DNA of 64,000 nt from Coriaria nepalensis (lineage: Eukaryota > Streptophyta > Magnoliopsida > Cucurbitales > Coriariaceae), in the NCBI GenBank assembly GCA_027186245.1, contig CP114495.1, positions 2,433,001 to 2,497,000 on the forward strand, read 5' to 3'. The translations under genes were made by a program, and so were the position numbers. Of this stretch, positions 1-12,400 are shown in pieces. Under the pieces are notes generated by a model. That model was given only the letters and a program-made list of their open reading frames with translations. It was not told where the DNA came from and ran no database searches. Position 1 is the first letter of the stretch. Each line of letters starts with the position of its first letter.

Positions 1-115
1 GAAAGCCGAGAGATTAGTTAATACATGAGAAAGAATTATTTGATGCATCAGGTATATGCAACCGGTGTGAGAGAATGGAGGTGGGGACCACCCAATATTG
101 GAGGGGAATCCTCAC

Positions 116-3100
116 CATCGGATTCTTGGAGATGATGAGACAGTTTCTCTGCATGATCAAATGCGCTGACAAAACCTTGCTCGGCCCACGTGGAAACAGA
201 GGAAAGGCTACTAAAGTCTACACTTACTTCTCCTCTGTCTGATGGAAAGATAGTAATTTTCTGTGAGGGGTCCGGTTCTTTTGCCGAATTGTTTCCGGGA
301 AAATCACTTTCTGATTTGGAAGCTACCCAAGTACTGCAAATTTGAAGTGCTTTCTTCCATAAAGCCAAAACAACAAGCTCGACTGAAAACGATTCTAGAA
401 ATACTCCTGCATTACACTGAATCCAACACCATTCCAGACCTCCAAATCCAAAAAAGAAAAAAAAAATATGCAAAAGAAAATCTCTGAAAAGGGTCACCTT
501 TTCTTGTGAGAGATCTGACAGAACTTGAATGTATTGATGTAGCAAATGGAGTTTAGAAGAAGGATGTAAAATGGATAGTCCTTGCACTTCCCATAAGAAA
601 GTAGATGCACCTGGCATTCTTTGAGAAGAATCAGGGGTGAGCTCCTTTTGGTGAATTCTTAATGCTTTGTCCTTTTCGTGTTCGTTCTTTATCGGAGAAC
701 TAGTAGAAACTCTAGAAGAACAATCTTGTATTGATGGCTCAATGTAATAGGAAAACGTCTCCACTGAAGCACAATGGGCAGTATCAACAAGGACATATTC
801 CTTCTCAATCGCCTCCATTGAATCAGAAACTAGGGGGGGGAAAAGTCCAAAATAATTACCAACAGGAAAAAAGAAAAAAATAATAATAATTACACGAATA
901 GGAAATCCAGAAGGGGAAAACAGACCTTGAGGCTGATTTGATGAATGCTTGTGATCACGGTCGATCGATTTCCTAATATTATCACAACCAATATTGGACT
1001 TGAAACGATCAACATTCTTAGCAGACGAGGTGGCAAGTTCTGGGAATATTCTAGACGAGTTAACGGGTTTTTCTGTTTGAAAATTTGAAGTCCTGCTATC
1101 AATTGGATCGGCGCTCAACTGCTCAACTGTGGTGTCTGGTTTCCCAAGTAAAGCAGCTTCTCTAATAGCCATCGTAGGACTACATTATCACACATTAAAG
1201 GGAGTTATTTTTATGCAACATATCGTCTAAAAGAATACAACTCACTAAACTGACATTGTCACGTTTTTATTTACCTGGGCTCTCCTCGTATGAACTTGTG
1301 ACTGAAGAACTCATTATATGTTAGTCGTTCAACTGCACATTGGGTTGAGAGAGACGTAAGGAGGCCAAAAAGAAAAATCAATGGGAACTAGCGAAAAGAG
1401 ATTTCATAGAAAAGCGTAGCGTTACAAAGCACAAATTGTGCATACAAATACCTGGATTTTGGCGTAAGAGTCTTCGGCAAAGATCCACACAGTCTGGATT
1501 TAAAGCCTCCAAGGCACCTTCTGGAAAATGTAGCTCAGTGGATGTCAAAATGTTCTGAAAGAGCTGTATTGCAAACAAAAACAAAAACAAAAAATCAAAA
1601 CAAAAAAGCTAGACTATATTACCACTGATGATATGTGGGCTGGGCTATCTAAAACGAAATCAGTCAGGTATTAAAGAACCTGCAATTGATTATTGCCATC
1701 AAACGGAGGTTTCCCAGTCACCAGTTGGAACAAAATTGCACCCACACTCCATAAATCAGCCTGTGATAAGCACACGTAATAATGTCATTCCAATGGAATA
1801 ATAATATAACAAACTTTCCATAGTACATAGAAAGTGAAATTAGCTTAAGCACCTTTCCATCATATTTTTGATTCTGAATAATCTCAGGAGCCATATATAA
1901 TGGAGAACCACATAGTGTATCAGCCAAGCCTTGGGGCGTTAAGGACCTGACGATACAAGAACATTGAACGGAAGTAGACCATATAAAAGCTTGTAAAGTT
2001 GCAAAAATCAGTTCTTATTTTCTGGACGTAGAACATTTTCACAAACACTGAAAAGGGAAACTAGCTTCAAATTTTCCAGAATCATTGTAATATAGCTATG
2101 AGCTATCTTACCTTGCGAAACCAAAATCCCCAATCTTCAACAGTGGAGTTACTTCATTTGTGGCCAAAAGTAAGTTCTGCAAGTTCGAATAAAAAAGATC
2201 ATTATAGTTATAAACATAAAATGAACACGATTTTAAGCTAACCTTGAAAACTCATATAGTGACTGGGGATAATACAGATAAAGGTGTAGAGTGCCATCAA
2301 AAGAAAGATCAGAAAGGAGGAAATCTAAACCATTTAAAAGCTCTGTTTTTTATTTTTAGTTATAGCAGAATGAACAATATAAATACCTGAGGTTTTAAAT
2401 CTCTATGAATGAGATGTTTATCTTGAAGCACTTTCAATCCAGTAGCTACACAGAAAAACATCCATATAGTTCATCAGTCAAATACAAAAAGTCCATCTCT
2501 TATGTTCTCACCACTATCAGTATAGCACAACTAAGACAAAATCTTTCTTAAAAATTCATCCGAGTGTCCTCAATGAGGTGAAAGCCCAAATTAGCCAATA
2601 ATACTTTTGTTCCGAAGCATGGAGGAAAAAAAAATGCAGACAATCATCACTGAAGTATTAAACAGCCAAAACAAAATCAGAATCTAAAATTCAATTGGAT
2701 AAAGCCGAAAAATAAATAAAAATTGAAAAATTAAACGGGGAAAAAAAAATACCCAATTGCCTCATAAAGTGTCTGGCAACATCTTCAGAAACTCTTCCAT
2801 GGCGGTTAATATAAGCAGCTAGATCACCCCCATCACAGTACTCTAGCACAAGGTAAATCCTATCCTTAGTCTGTAAAAACAACATTACATATTAACCGTT
2901 ATGAAGAAGAAGAAGAAGAAGAAGAAATAGAGAGAGGGAGAGAGCGAGAGATTATGAAATACGAACCTGAATGGCTTCATAGAGGCGAATGATATTAGGA
3001 TGATTGATAGTGCTAAGAATCGAAATCTCTTTGAGCAAATTCTCACCAACTTTAGGATTAAGATGTTTCTTGTCAATCTCCTTAACAGCAACCTCCATGC

Positions 3101-3218
3101 CTGTCTGCCTGTGTCTGGACCTCCACACCTCTGCAAACGAACCCGACCCGATTCTAGGACCCACTATGTAGTTCCCGATCAATCGGGTCTGGGTCTGATT
3201 TGGGTCGTGGAAATCCAT
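116..3218 (-). CDS. ATG1: ATG1/ULK-type autophagy serine/threonine kinase, 3' end off the window
   Basis: Kinase expected to start autophagosome formation with ATG13 and related partners in the cytosol. Eleven exons fit in phase: 2967-3218, 2753-2870, 2387-2445, 2112-2176, 1853-1946, 1680-1760, 1452-1563, 1275-1332, 926-1179, 498-829 and 116-416, giving about 575 visible residues. The kinase domain begins near residue 15: glycine loop (GSGSFAEVW), VAVKEIDK lysine, HRDLKPQN catalytic loop, DFGFAR, then [11 protein letters not shown]. After the kinase comes a Ser-rich linker and a C-terminal part with [17 protein letters not shown], as in plant ATG1. A donor at 115 (GATG|GTGAGG) sends the transcript off the left edge, so the last exon or exons are missing. 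The acceptor before 416 was chosen because the next AG (exon from 406) gives an immediate stop. The start is the ATG at 3218 (MDFHDPN), the first in a clean frame. No disabling change is seen. Subtype (ATG1a/b/c) is not resolved. Confidence 0.9.
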
Positions 3219-3789
3219 CTCTCCTCGTCAACTCGGTTCGAGTTAGACGACCAGAGCAAGACCCAGTTCATAAACTTTCATCTCATGGGTTTTATTTATC
3301 CTTTTGTTTCAGCGTTTGATTCAAATTCAAAAGAACAAAAAAAAAATCTTTGTATTCTGTCTTCAGTTATTAAGCGAGCGGAAGAAGGATGGGGGGGAGG
3401 AGGAGGAGGAGAGAAACATTTATGCGTGAAATCGTCGTCGATGGATTTATTCTTGTGTCAGTAAAAAGAAGAATCCTGCGATGAATATTATAAATTTAGA
3501 TTTTCTGCTTCTCAGTAAACAAGCAGAGAGGGAGGAGAGGGAGAGGTAGAGGATAAAAAAATGTCGAGTGGATTATATAAACAGCCAATCGATCACACTG
3601 TATCATCATCATTATACATTATATATTTATTATTTCATATAATCACAATCACAAATCTTGTTCACACCCGTAATTATCTCTTCCCGTAGTTTCTTTTTCT
3701 TTTTTTCTTTTCTTGTAAAATTATTATTCCTCAAAATATTAAATAATAGTGAATCCCTGAATCAATTTGATATTTCAAAGTTATACTAG

Positions 3790-3848
<59 letters not shown>

Positions 3849-4780
3849 ACCACTTTAGCATTACTATTATTTTTTAAGTTTTAACACGATATGGGAATGA
3901 CAAAAGTTTCACACCCTCTTTTAAGCAAACGATTGCTTGCGAGAATGGAGTTGCATTTTCTACGACAGAAATAAAAAGGGAAGGAAAACTCATAGAAACC
4001 ACATGGAAAAAGTCTACATTATCTATATATATTTATTTATTTAATTAATTATAATATAAGATATAACATTATCAAAATTCTAACACCATTATTATTGATA
4101 TATATATATATATATTTTTTTTTTTAATTTTAATATAAGATGTAACATTAAGCATGACAATTATCAAGATTCTCACGAGCTAAAAATATATCTGCAACTC
4201 ATTCATCCCCGACAATAAAAACTTGTAACTAAAAACAGATCCGAACCGTTAGCATTAAATGTAACGAACTATTTTTTTTAAGGAGAAAAAGTCAAAAAAC
4301 CAAACATGTGGAGACAGAACGCAATCTCTTCTCCCTAGCAGACACGATTTCGAATCATGAGGAGGCATCCATTTGATTTGACTAAAACCCAACTACCATT
4401 TTTTTCTTTTGTCTATTATAAGTACGTACTCACTTTCTTCCTTATAATTGTTTTCCCTACCAAAGTTGAAGTGCAGATATCTCTTCATCCATCATCTTCC
4501 ATCCATAATACAATAAGGTATGATGAACAGTTACTCTGCCTTCTTAATTGGTCTATATAGATTATACATTATTTCTGCTTTTTTTTTTTTTGTCTTAACT
4601 CTCTTCTTTTCTTTCCGGGTTTGACTTAGTCTGTAAATTTTTTGATCTCTACCAACAAAATGGTTATATCTATTGTCTTCATGATCCTGTACTGGTTTTC
4701 CAGATGGTTAGAATAAGCTATGATAAATTGGACTATATATTATGTAGTAATGTATATATAATGTATATGTATATATGTAG
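3219..4780. promoter_or_regulatory. Divergent intergenic region between ATG1 and the pyrophosphatase
   Basis: About 1.56 kb with no supported gene. It must hold the 5' leaders and promoters of two divergently transcribed genes. The first 250 bases next to the kinase ATG include GA-rich tracts typical of a leader. The middle is AT-rich with a long ATT microsatellite and TA runs near 4100. The short open frames here lack codon structure or family resemblance. The pyrophosphatase leader may contain an intron, but I could not fix its borders. Confidence 0.5.
3791..3846. repeat. (TTA)n microsatellite
   Basis: Near-perfect TTA/ATT trinucleotide run of about 56 bases in the shared upstream region. 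Likely length-variable between individuals. Confidence 0.95.
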
Positions 4781-6204
4781 ATGAGTACCGAAGAGAACGG
4801 TTCGGCACACGGCCAGCGTCCGGTTCCCAAATTGAATACAAGGATTCTTTCGACTCTGTCAAGGCGGTCGGTTGCTGCACATCCTTGGCATGATCTTGAG
4901 ATTGGTACTCTCGTTTTTTTTGTACTTTTTTCTGTGTGCCTATATATCATTAAATAAAAAGAGAGGAGATTGATTCTATTGCAAAATTCTTTTGTCGACA
5001 GGACCCGAAGGCCCGAAAGTTTTCAATGTGGTACGTATTGGCTACCTCATCAAGGGTTGATTAATAATGAGGACTCTATGTTGATGACTCGAATCTTAAT
5101 TTGAGCAGTTTGCAATGCTGTCATGTGTCTTAATTTGTTGAATGGTTTGCTGATATTGCATAGGTTGTTGAAATATCAAAGGGAAGCAAAGTTAAATATG
5201 AACTTGACAAGAAGACAGGACTCATTAAGGTATGCAACCTTAAGAAAAAAGAAAGAAAAAAAAAAAAAGATAAGACAATATCAAAGCATTACTTTCAAGG
5301 CATAACAACATTAGCAGTTCCTTGAGATGTCTAAAATAGTCTTTGATCTTGTTTGTTCCTACTGTATTTGTCTAAACCGCAGGTCGATCGTGTTCTTTAC
5401 TCATCCATGGTCTACCCACATAATTACGGTTTTATCCCCCGAACCTTGTGTGAAGACAATGATCCCCTTGATGTTTTAGTTCTCATGCAGGTAATATATA
5501 TATATATTTTTAATTAAAAAAAAAAAGGGATTAGTCTATTCCATTCTAATGTTTTGGTTCTGTCTAATACTCAACATATGTTCTATGTTACAGGAACCGG
5601 TCCTTCCCGGCTGCTTTCTCCGAGCCCGACCCCTCGGCCTAATGCCTATGATTGATCAGGTACTACTACTGCTTTTTTTTTTTTTCTTTTCTTTTAAGTT
5701 CTAAATCCAAATTGAAAATTTCTAGTGTTTGTTTTTATTTCAACAACGTTTTTACACCGTTGATTAAATCCAGGGGGAGAAAGATGACAAGATCATAGCA
5801 GTTTGTGCTGATGATCCGGAGTTTAAGCATTATACTGACATCAAAGATCTTCCTCCTCATCGCCTTATGGAGATTCGCCGCTTCTTTGAAGACTGTATCC
5901 TTCTTTGATATTTATTCAAAGGACTGAATTGATATTTATAAACATTACTTCTTTTTCTTTAACAGCAAAATGTACACAGACAAGAAGAATGAAAACAAGG
6001 AGGTTGCAGTTAATGACTTCTTGCCTTCTTCCACTGCACTGGAAGCAATCCAGTACTCTATGTAAGCTTCATGTACTTGGACCAAGATATATCATAGCCA
6101 GAATATGAAGCTCTAAAGCTCTTAATCCTAACTGATTTATGTCTTGATTTACTTTTTGCAGGGATCTTTATGCAGAGTACATTCTGCACACTTTAAGGCG
6201 ATAG
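4781..6204 (+). CDS. PPA: Soluble inorganic pyrophosphatase, family I
   Basis: Hydrolyses cytosolic pyrophosphate to two phosphates with Mg2+, pulling biosynthetic reactions forward. Eight exons read in phase: 4781-4904, 5002-5030, 5164-5229, 5383-5490, 5594-5659, 5774-5894, 5980-6061 and 6162-6204. They total 639 nt, giving 212 residues, the usual length of plant soluble PPases. The family signature [11 protein letters not shown] (Asp triad binding the metals) spans the end of exon 4, and the substrate-binding stretch [13 protein letters not shown] lies just before it. The C-terminus ([22 protein letters not shown]) is intact. One exon is only 29 nt. The start is the ATG at 4781 ([12 protein letters not shown]); no upstream in-frame alternative was needed. 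No transit peptide is evident, so a cytosolic form is inferred. The TAG stop is followed by AT-rich sequence and a long A-tract from about 6371. Confidence 0.95.
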
Positions 6205-6364
6205 ATTAAACGGGTTACGGGCTAATATAAATGCATCGAATATCGATTGCGATAATAAATTGTCTTCTCAAACGATAGCTTTGACAAAACCTTAAAATTT
6301 TTTGCAACTCAAATTGTAATTTTTGGTATCTTTTATGTATGCTTACTACTTGGTATTTGATAAA

Positions 6365-6396
<32 letters not shown>

Positions 6397-6733
6397 GAAG
6401 AAGAAGGAATGATCATTTTTGGAAATATAATAATTTTTTTTTTTGGGCAAAAAATAATAGGCTCTCTCAAAATAGAGTCATTTATCCGTTTAAGCCGGGA
6501 CACTCCTGTTAAACTTATTCAACTGTTGTACATAAAGGCTTCAAATTAAACAATATGTTGACAGATATCACTTCATGAATTAGCTCAACAATTGCAGAGA
6601 ATTTTTATTCAAAAGTTTCTCACATAGCAAATGAATGTATCTTCATACAAAGGAGATAAGCTTCTATTCAACTAGTCATACAATAAATCAAGAGCTTATA
6701 ATTAAAACATAATAACTGCTGCAGCTGCAATAG
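6205..6733. other. 3' flank of the pyrophosphatase, no gene
   Basis: AT-rich sequence with an A homopolymer of about 23 bases near 6371-6396 followed by GAA repeats. Presumably holds the pyrophosphatase 3' UTR and poly(A) site. Nothing else is supported. Confidence 0.5.
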
Positions 6734-7075
6734 TTAGGAGTACAATCTATTGAGTAGTTCTAAGAGAAGAACAGCTGAAGAATCTTTGGCCTTACCGGTC
6801 GATGGGAATGGGCCAATTTCTACGTAGACAGATATCATTCAACGTTTGCCGTGTAAATGTCTGGTTTCTGTTCTTATTCTTTCCATCATCGGCCTCACTA
6901 ATCTTTTCCTTGTCGGCTTCTTCTGTTGCTTCTTTCTCTTTTCAGATAGCAAGGGTGTTTCGGGCAGCTAGTTTTTGGGCCATCTTCTTTTGCGCATTAT
7001 GAGCGACCCCTACTTGGATACCATCGATAAAGACTTCTACAGTAGCTAAATTGCCCGCTTCTGCTCGATTTGTAT
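6734..7075 (-). pseudogene. DCL1: Dicer-like 1 C-terminal fragment, disabled
   Basis: The minus strand encodes a recognisable DCL1 tail. The end of the first dsRNA-binding domain is present (GNLATVEVFIDGIQVGV, then QKKMAQKLAARNTLAI), followed by a TGA at 6942-6944 where the family reads Leu. The same frame continues through KEKEATEEADKEK to TFTRQTLNDICLRRNWP (start of the second dsRBD). The reading then jumps, near 6790-6795 and in another frame, to AKDSSAVLLLELLNRLYS and a TAA at 6734-6736, the usual DCL1 C-terminus. Roughly 45-50 codons of the second dsRBD are therefore missing. No helicase, PAZ or RNase III segments are seen nearby. The remaining pieces are still close to DCL1, suggesting a fairly recent copy. 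Identification is from memory of the family. A working DCL1 must lie elsewhere in this genome. Confidence 0.8.
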
Positions 7076-7389
7076 TCTTAGCCTTCTGCTTGTTGTTATC
7101 ATGCGGAGCTTTGCACATGTCATATACATATAATAGATCAAGGTGCGTCAAGATTATTAACTCGACTAATAACTATATGACGACTACCTGATCATTCAGA
7201 CCACACATCAAATCATATCGAGGTCAATCATTATCTTGTAAACTAATTTCCATTGCCAATTTCATAGTAGTGCTACAGAATGTGAGAGACTTTACTACTT
7301 TGACGAAGATGGTACGAGTAGATAACTATCTCATGCCAATTGTGATTTTGTATATGTTCCTAGGAAAGATGATATTTTATGTTACAGAA

Positions 7390-8680
7390 ATTTAGAATGA
7401 GACGTCCTAATTTTCAACACTTGAAATCATTATTTCCCTTCTTAATTTCATGTAAAAGTTTTATAGATTCGATTGAGACTTTTGTCAACTAGCCAAACAT
7501 ACCAGAGTACCATTTCTTAAATCCAGCTACCAAAACATAAAATGGTTTGCTTTAATATAAAGTGATGTCTGGGGACTATCTCAAATTCCTAACCGGAATA
7601 ATTACAGATGGTTTGTCACCTTTATAGATCATACTCAAGTTTGTTGGATATACCTTTTGAAAGAAAATTTTTAAGTTCAAGTTGTGTTTAAGATTTTTTT
7701 ATCATATGGTACAAACACAGTTTCAAACTCAAAGCAAAATCCTATGAAATAACAGTAGCACCAAATATTTCAAATACCTTCCTAACGTATTTCCTCCAAC
7801 AAAGTGGCATCATCCACCAGACTTGTGTAGATACCCCTAAAAAAATGGGATAGCGGAACGAAAGAATCAACGTCTCTTGAAAGTAGCCCATGCCTTAATG
7901 TTCACTGCACAAGTACCATAAGCATTCTGGAGTGATGCCATCCTAACAGCCGCATTTCTCATAAACCGTATGCCTAGCCGAGTTCTTTCTTTCAAAACAC
8001 AATTGTTTACACTTCAAGATTACTTCCCTACATTTCAAGTACATTTAGACATTCCTCTCAAAGTGTTTGGATGCACCACAGTTGTCCGCGTTCATGATCA
8101 TCACCGAAGTAAACTCGATCCTAGATTTATCAAATGTGTTTTTCTAGGTTACTCCCCTACACATAAGGATATAAGTGTTATGATCCTTCCTCTTGAAAAA
8201 CATTTGTCGGCCTTAATGTCACTTTCTTTGAAAATACTTTGTTCTTAAAAAAAAAACTTCATTTTTGGGGGAGAAACAAAAAGATGACGAAGTGAGTTTT
8301 TTGGACCGTGAGTTTATTATCCTATCCATGAGGCCATAATAAACCCATCCCTTCATCTCCCAACCAACCTTCACCTGAAGAAAAGTCCACTCATTCTAAC
8401 TTATCATATACAGAAAATCACTTGAACCTACGGGAGGGCAGCGGAAATCTCACACTCCAAACACAAGAAAAATTTGATACGGTGATAGATGCAGATGTCC
8501 TAGAGTCACAAAAAACTGCAGGTGTCTTTGATCTTGACTTATCAATTGTTGTTAGACAAAAACCACTGTCATGCACCTTACACCCAATTTCACATTTTGT
8601 GTCATACAATAACCAGTCTCCAGTTTTTCGTGCGTTTACTGCAATCTTTGCTCCATAGCTTTTCCAAGTCGTTCATAAGC
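7390..8680 (+). mobile_element. Decayed Ty1/copia pol relic
   Basis: Plus-strand translations across several frames line up, in order, with copia polyprotein parts. They are a pre-integrase stretch (RRPNFQHLKSLFP), CQLAKHTRVPFLKS, integrase core pieces (YRWFVTFIDHTQVCWIYLLK, NGIAERKNQRLLKVAHALMF), the post-integrase FGCTTVVRVHDHHRSKLDPR and FIKCVFLGYSPT, and finally the pre-RT segment LHPISHFVSYNNQSPVFRAF near 8570-8640. Multiple stops and frameshifts separate them, and no complete reverse transcriptase or RNase H is found downstream. An old, truncated insertion unrelated to the young copia element at 42.4 kb. Confidence 0.85.
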
Positions 8681-8756
8681 TTGCATCTCATTACATAAAA
8701 AAATAAAAAAATAATAAAGAATAGGTTAATAAATAAAGATGACACACACCTGAGAA

Positions 8757-8944
8757 AGTTCTGTTAACAGATCTTGGATGCGCTCTCGCTCAAATTTTTC
8801 TCCCTGTGGCTCAACAAAACGTGAAGAAAACTCCATCATCTTTCAATTTTGAAAATCATGGACTTAAGCAGCTCCGGCCAAAGAAGGGGTTCTTTTAAAG
8901 CTTTGATATCAAAGACATGTTGATCAATAAGGGCTTCCAACACC
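8757..8944 (-). other. Possible orphan exon or pseudo-exon, unidentified
   Basis: On the minus strand a 188-nt segment is framed by a good acceptor (T-rich tract then TTAAG, just above 8944) and a CAG|GTGTGT donor just below 8757. It reads VLEALIDQHVFDIKAL and, after a TGA/frameshift near the middle, MMEFSSRFVEPQGEKFER. The composition looks protein-like, but I recognise no family and see no partner exon. It may be a gene relic carried beside the copia debris, or chance. Confidence 0.25.
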
Positions 8945-9289
8945 CTTAAGAAAAAAAAAATTGAGTTAGAAGAGACGACACTGAAACTAGACAATAAGCA
9001 AAACTCACATGTAAGTCAACCATAAGAGATCAAACAGTTTGGCACCTAGCAGTTGCAATATCATCCACAAAACAAAGCAAGCAATAAAGAATTAAGAAAA
9101 ACGGCAAATTATTAAATACTATCATTTTGACTGATATGCATATAACTTATGAATTTATTAAATACTATACTATCGTTTTCGTTAGTGCAACATTTTATCA
9201 TACACCTTATGTGCAGTAGATTGGACCTCTTGATAAGAGTCCCAACGGTATTCTAAAACTCCAGCTCAACAACCTTGAGCTTTTCCATT

Positions 9290-9470
9290 GTATTTTAAAA
9301 TCTTGTTTTTATCCCTTCGTATATATAACGAGTTGCTAGCTCATCAACTCCATTAGTTTGTTGTTATTCTTCTAGTATATAATTGTAATCTGCAAACAAA
9401 TCAAGGAAATATATAGAAACCATTATTCTTCAAATTCTATCTATTTGTTCATTGATATCAGTAGATGAAT
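9290..9470 (+). mobile_element. Possible copia LTR 3' end and degenerate primer site
   Basis: T-rich leader-like sequence followed near 9450-9466 by TTGATATCAGTAG, which loosely resembles the copia initiator-Met primer site TGGTATCAGAGC. It lies about 0.6 kb beyond the copia pol relic. This is resemblance only; no matching second LTR was found. Confidence 0.2.
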
Positions 9471-12400
9471 GATGGAGTGCTCCTCCCCACTTGCAATCAA
9501 GTGTTGGTCTATCTGAAATTCACGGAAACAACAATTACAAAACGTTCATAAGCTATTAGGGTTTCTAATAAGGTTTCTAATCGTCTTAAATAAGATATAT
9601 TAGGGTTTCTATTCGTCTTAAATAAAATATACTATTCTTTAAATTTTCAGATCGTAACAATAAGGGTACCAGCGAAGATCTATTTCTCAAGAGAAAGAAG
9701 AAAGATTAATTTGTGAAGTACTGAAGTCACTCTAACTTCAAGTGACAAGATGATACACGTCCCAATATCAGTTACATAAGGAAATTGATATGTGTTCTTA
9801 GGCTTTTCGATTGTGAACTCCTAAAAATATATATATATATAAGAAAAATAATAATAAAGAAGTTGACTAAGTTGGATTTAGAAGCATATCCGACATCACT
9901 AGATGAGAGTTGAAATATGGAAGTAAAACCAAGTTGCACATCGGTATAGATTTAAACTCATGTCGAAAATTTTGATACGGGCTATTAAGCATATCAATTG
10001 CACTATATGCATAACATATATGCAATGTTACATATTGAAAAATCAGCCAAACCCTAATTTGCAAAATCGGATTTGGTCAAGAATTAGGCTTTTCCTATTT
10101 GTATGGGCTAAAATGATTTTCACAAGCAGGTGCTCAGATATAAATACATAGTCTTGCTAAGTTAATCGATGTTGCATAGCATATAATTATTTTTTGCAAG
10201 CCGGAGAAGTAGAGTAGAAATTGAACCTTGCATGGACTTTTATGATCCATTCCACATTAGGTAGAATTATAGATATTAGAATTAATGGACCACGATCTGA
10301 CAGAAAACTATATAGTGCATCGGTGATCATCAATCCCATTGCTCTTATTCTGGTCCCATATAATCAATTAATTTAGTTTCATGTTTTCCTATATATGTAT
10401 GTGTGGGTGATTGAGTGAGCATTATTATTTATGTAAGAAAGAACTCACACAAAAGTTGTTAGTGTAAGATTTGATTATGTCAAGTATCTCCATGTTCGAG
10501 TTCTGGGAGTGTTTTGAGTTCGTATCTCTCTTTAAGTGATTTTTTTTTTAATGGATAGAAGTTCCGATTAATAGCAAAACTCGGACGTGAATATGAAGGG
10601 GGAAAAAAAAAAGTGGAAAAAGGAATTAATGACGTGAGAGACCAATGAATCTTAGACAGATCTGATCACGCATCGACCCCCCAAGGAAAAAATTAAAAAA
10701 ATAAAAAAAAAGGAAAAAAAAAATATTGTCTTGAAAAGGGAAACAGGATCTGTGCTTATATATTTTGCTGATTAAATGTTACAGAGACATTCACTTACGT
10801 CCAAGCTAGGTAGGCTTATATGATTGACAGTAACTTCGTGTCGAAAGACCTTTTTACCAACTGTTCAACTCCATTCATCATCACCATCTCTCATGTCAAC
10901 TACAAAGAAACGTGGTAGAAGAAAGTTGTTCCATTCTTCCCAGAAAACCTACTGTTTGTTACTTCTATTATCGGACATAGAAGATTTATCTTTGTGATCG
11001 AATCGTTGAAAAGGGTAAAATAAGGATAAATAATGGTGATTTGATTATCTGAACAAGACTGAAACATTCAACCATTATAACAGAATTTCTAATACATGAT
11101 TCACTCATAGAAAAGAAGCAATATTTGACCTTAAAACTTAGGTACGTATCATAAGCAAGTTAGCTCCAAGTAAGAAGACCCAAATATGCACAAACAACCC
11201 TACTAGAAAGGAACTTCAAAACACATTAGGGTACTTAATATTCAACGAACATTCTATCACTTTATAATTAGTCATCGAAACTCCACTAATCTGATCGCTC
11301 ATTATAATTACATAATAATTTTTTTTCTATTATTTATTATATTAAAATTCATCTAATATCGTTTAGGAATAAGACTTCTTATTAGTTTATAAGTAAAAAA
11401 TTATGTCTATCTCTATAAATCTTTTTAAACGAAAAAATTATTAAATTAATTAATTTATCATATTAAATTACATGATAAAGTAAAAAACTGAAGAGAAACA
11501 AAATATATTATATAAAAATTAGGGATGATAAAAATATTTTTTTAACAAATTTTAAGCATTCATTTATAAAAAAAAAAAATTAATAACTTTATGTTTAAAT
11601 TTTAATTTTAGTAAAGTTGAGGGGGACAATGCCTAATTTATTCTATCTTGTCTCCACCTCTATTTGAACCCACACCTAGACATCCTAATATATTTTATGA
11701 TAAATAATTAGATAATATAATATAAAGAAATTCTTGAACGGTTCATGTTCATGATAGACCGATTCATCGTATACTATGTATATGAACTTCATACTATTAT
11801 ATCATATATCATATTAAAATAAGTTAATCTACATAAACACACTCTGCCGAGAAATTCTCATACCCAACTTTAGAGTACATAACATCTTCTGCAAGACATT
11901 CAAAATGAAAACTAGCAGGAAGAGACGAAAGTAAAGGCACATGGTGCTGTTGGAAACACAGATTGGGCAGCTAGTTAGTGGCAAGTGGCAACTAAAAAGT
12001 TATAATAAATAAACTAAAAAAATCATTAAAGGCAGAATAATGCATGATAAGAAAAGAGGAGGGAAGTATAAAAGCAATACAAAGAAAGAAACCGCATAAA
12101 CATGAAGGAAAAGATAAAGGGAAAGATGGATGGGAGGTAGCTATACATGGGATAGGCTGAGCTTGGTAGGCATATAGGTGGGGAGGTTCACATAATGAAG
12201 AGGGAAAACGACTTGACATCCTGATCCCAACCTCAAAAGATCAGATCCAACGGCTTCTCAGAACCATGCATTTACAGTTTACGGAGGGGAGGGTACGTAC
12301 TTCAATTAGTAATGTATAGACTCTTATATTAGAGTGGGGTTCATTTTCTTTCTGAAAAAGAAGTTAAAAATAAGATTACAAAAAAAAAAAAAAAAAGGCA

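Noticed and set aside
48..1172. A single long minus-strand reading frame
   Set aside because: It reads through three ATG1 exons and their introns. The intronic parts are low-complexity (Phe runs) and splice sites plus family comparison give the exon structure instead.
8607..8695. Second minus-strand exon (AYERLGKAMEQRLQ) next to the 8757-8944 pseudo-exon
   Set aside because: The same bases are explained on the plus strand by the copia pre-RT segment, so the minus reading is probably coincidental.
11992..12219. Small minus-strand protein gene (75 codons)
   Set aside because: No recognisable domain, no splice partners, compositional bias only.
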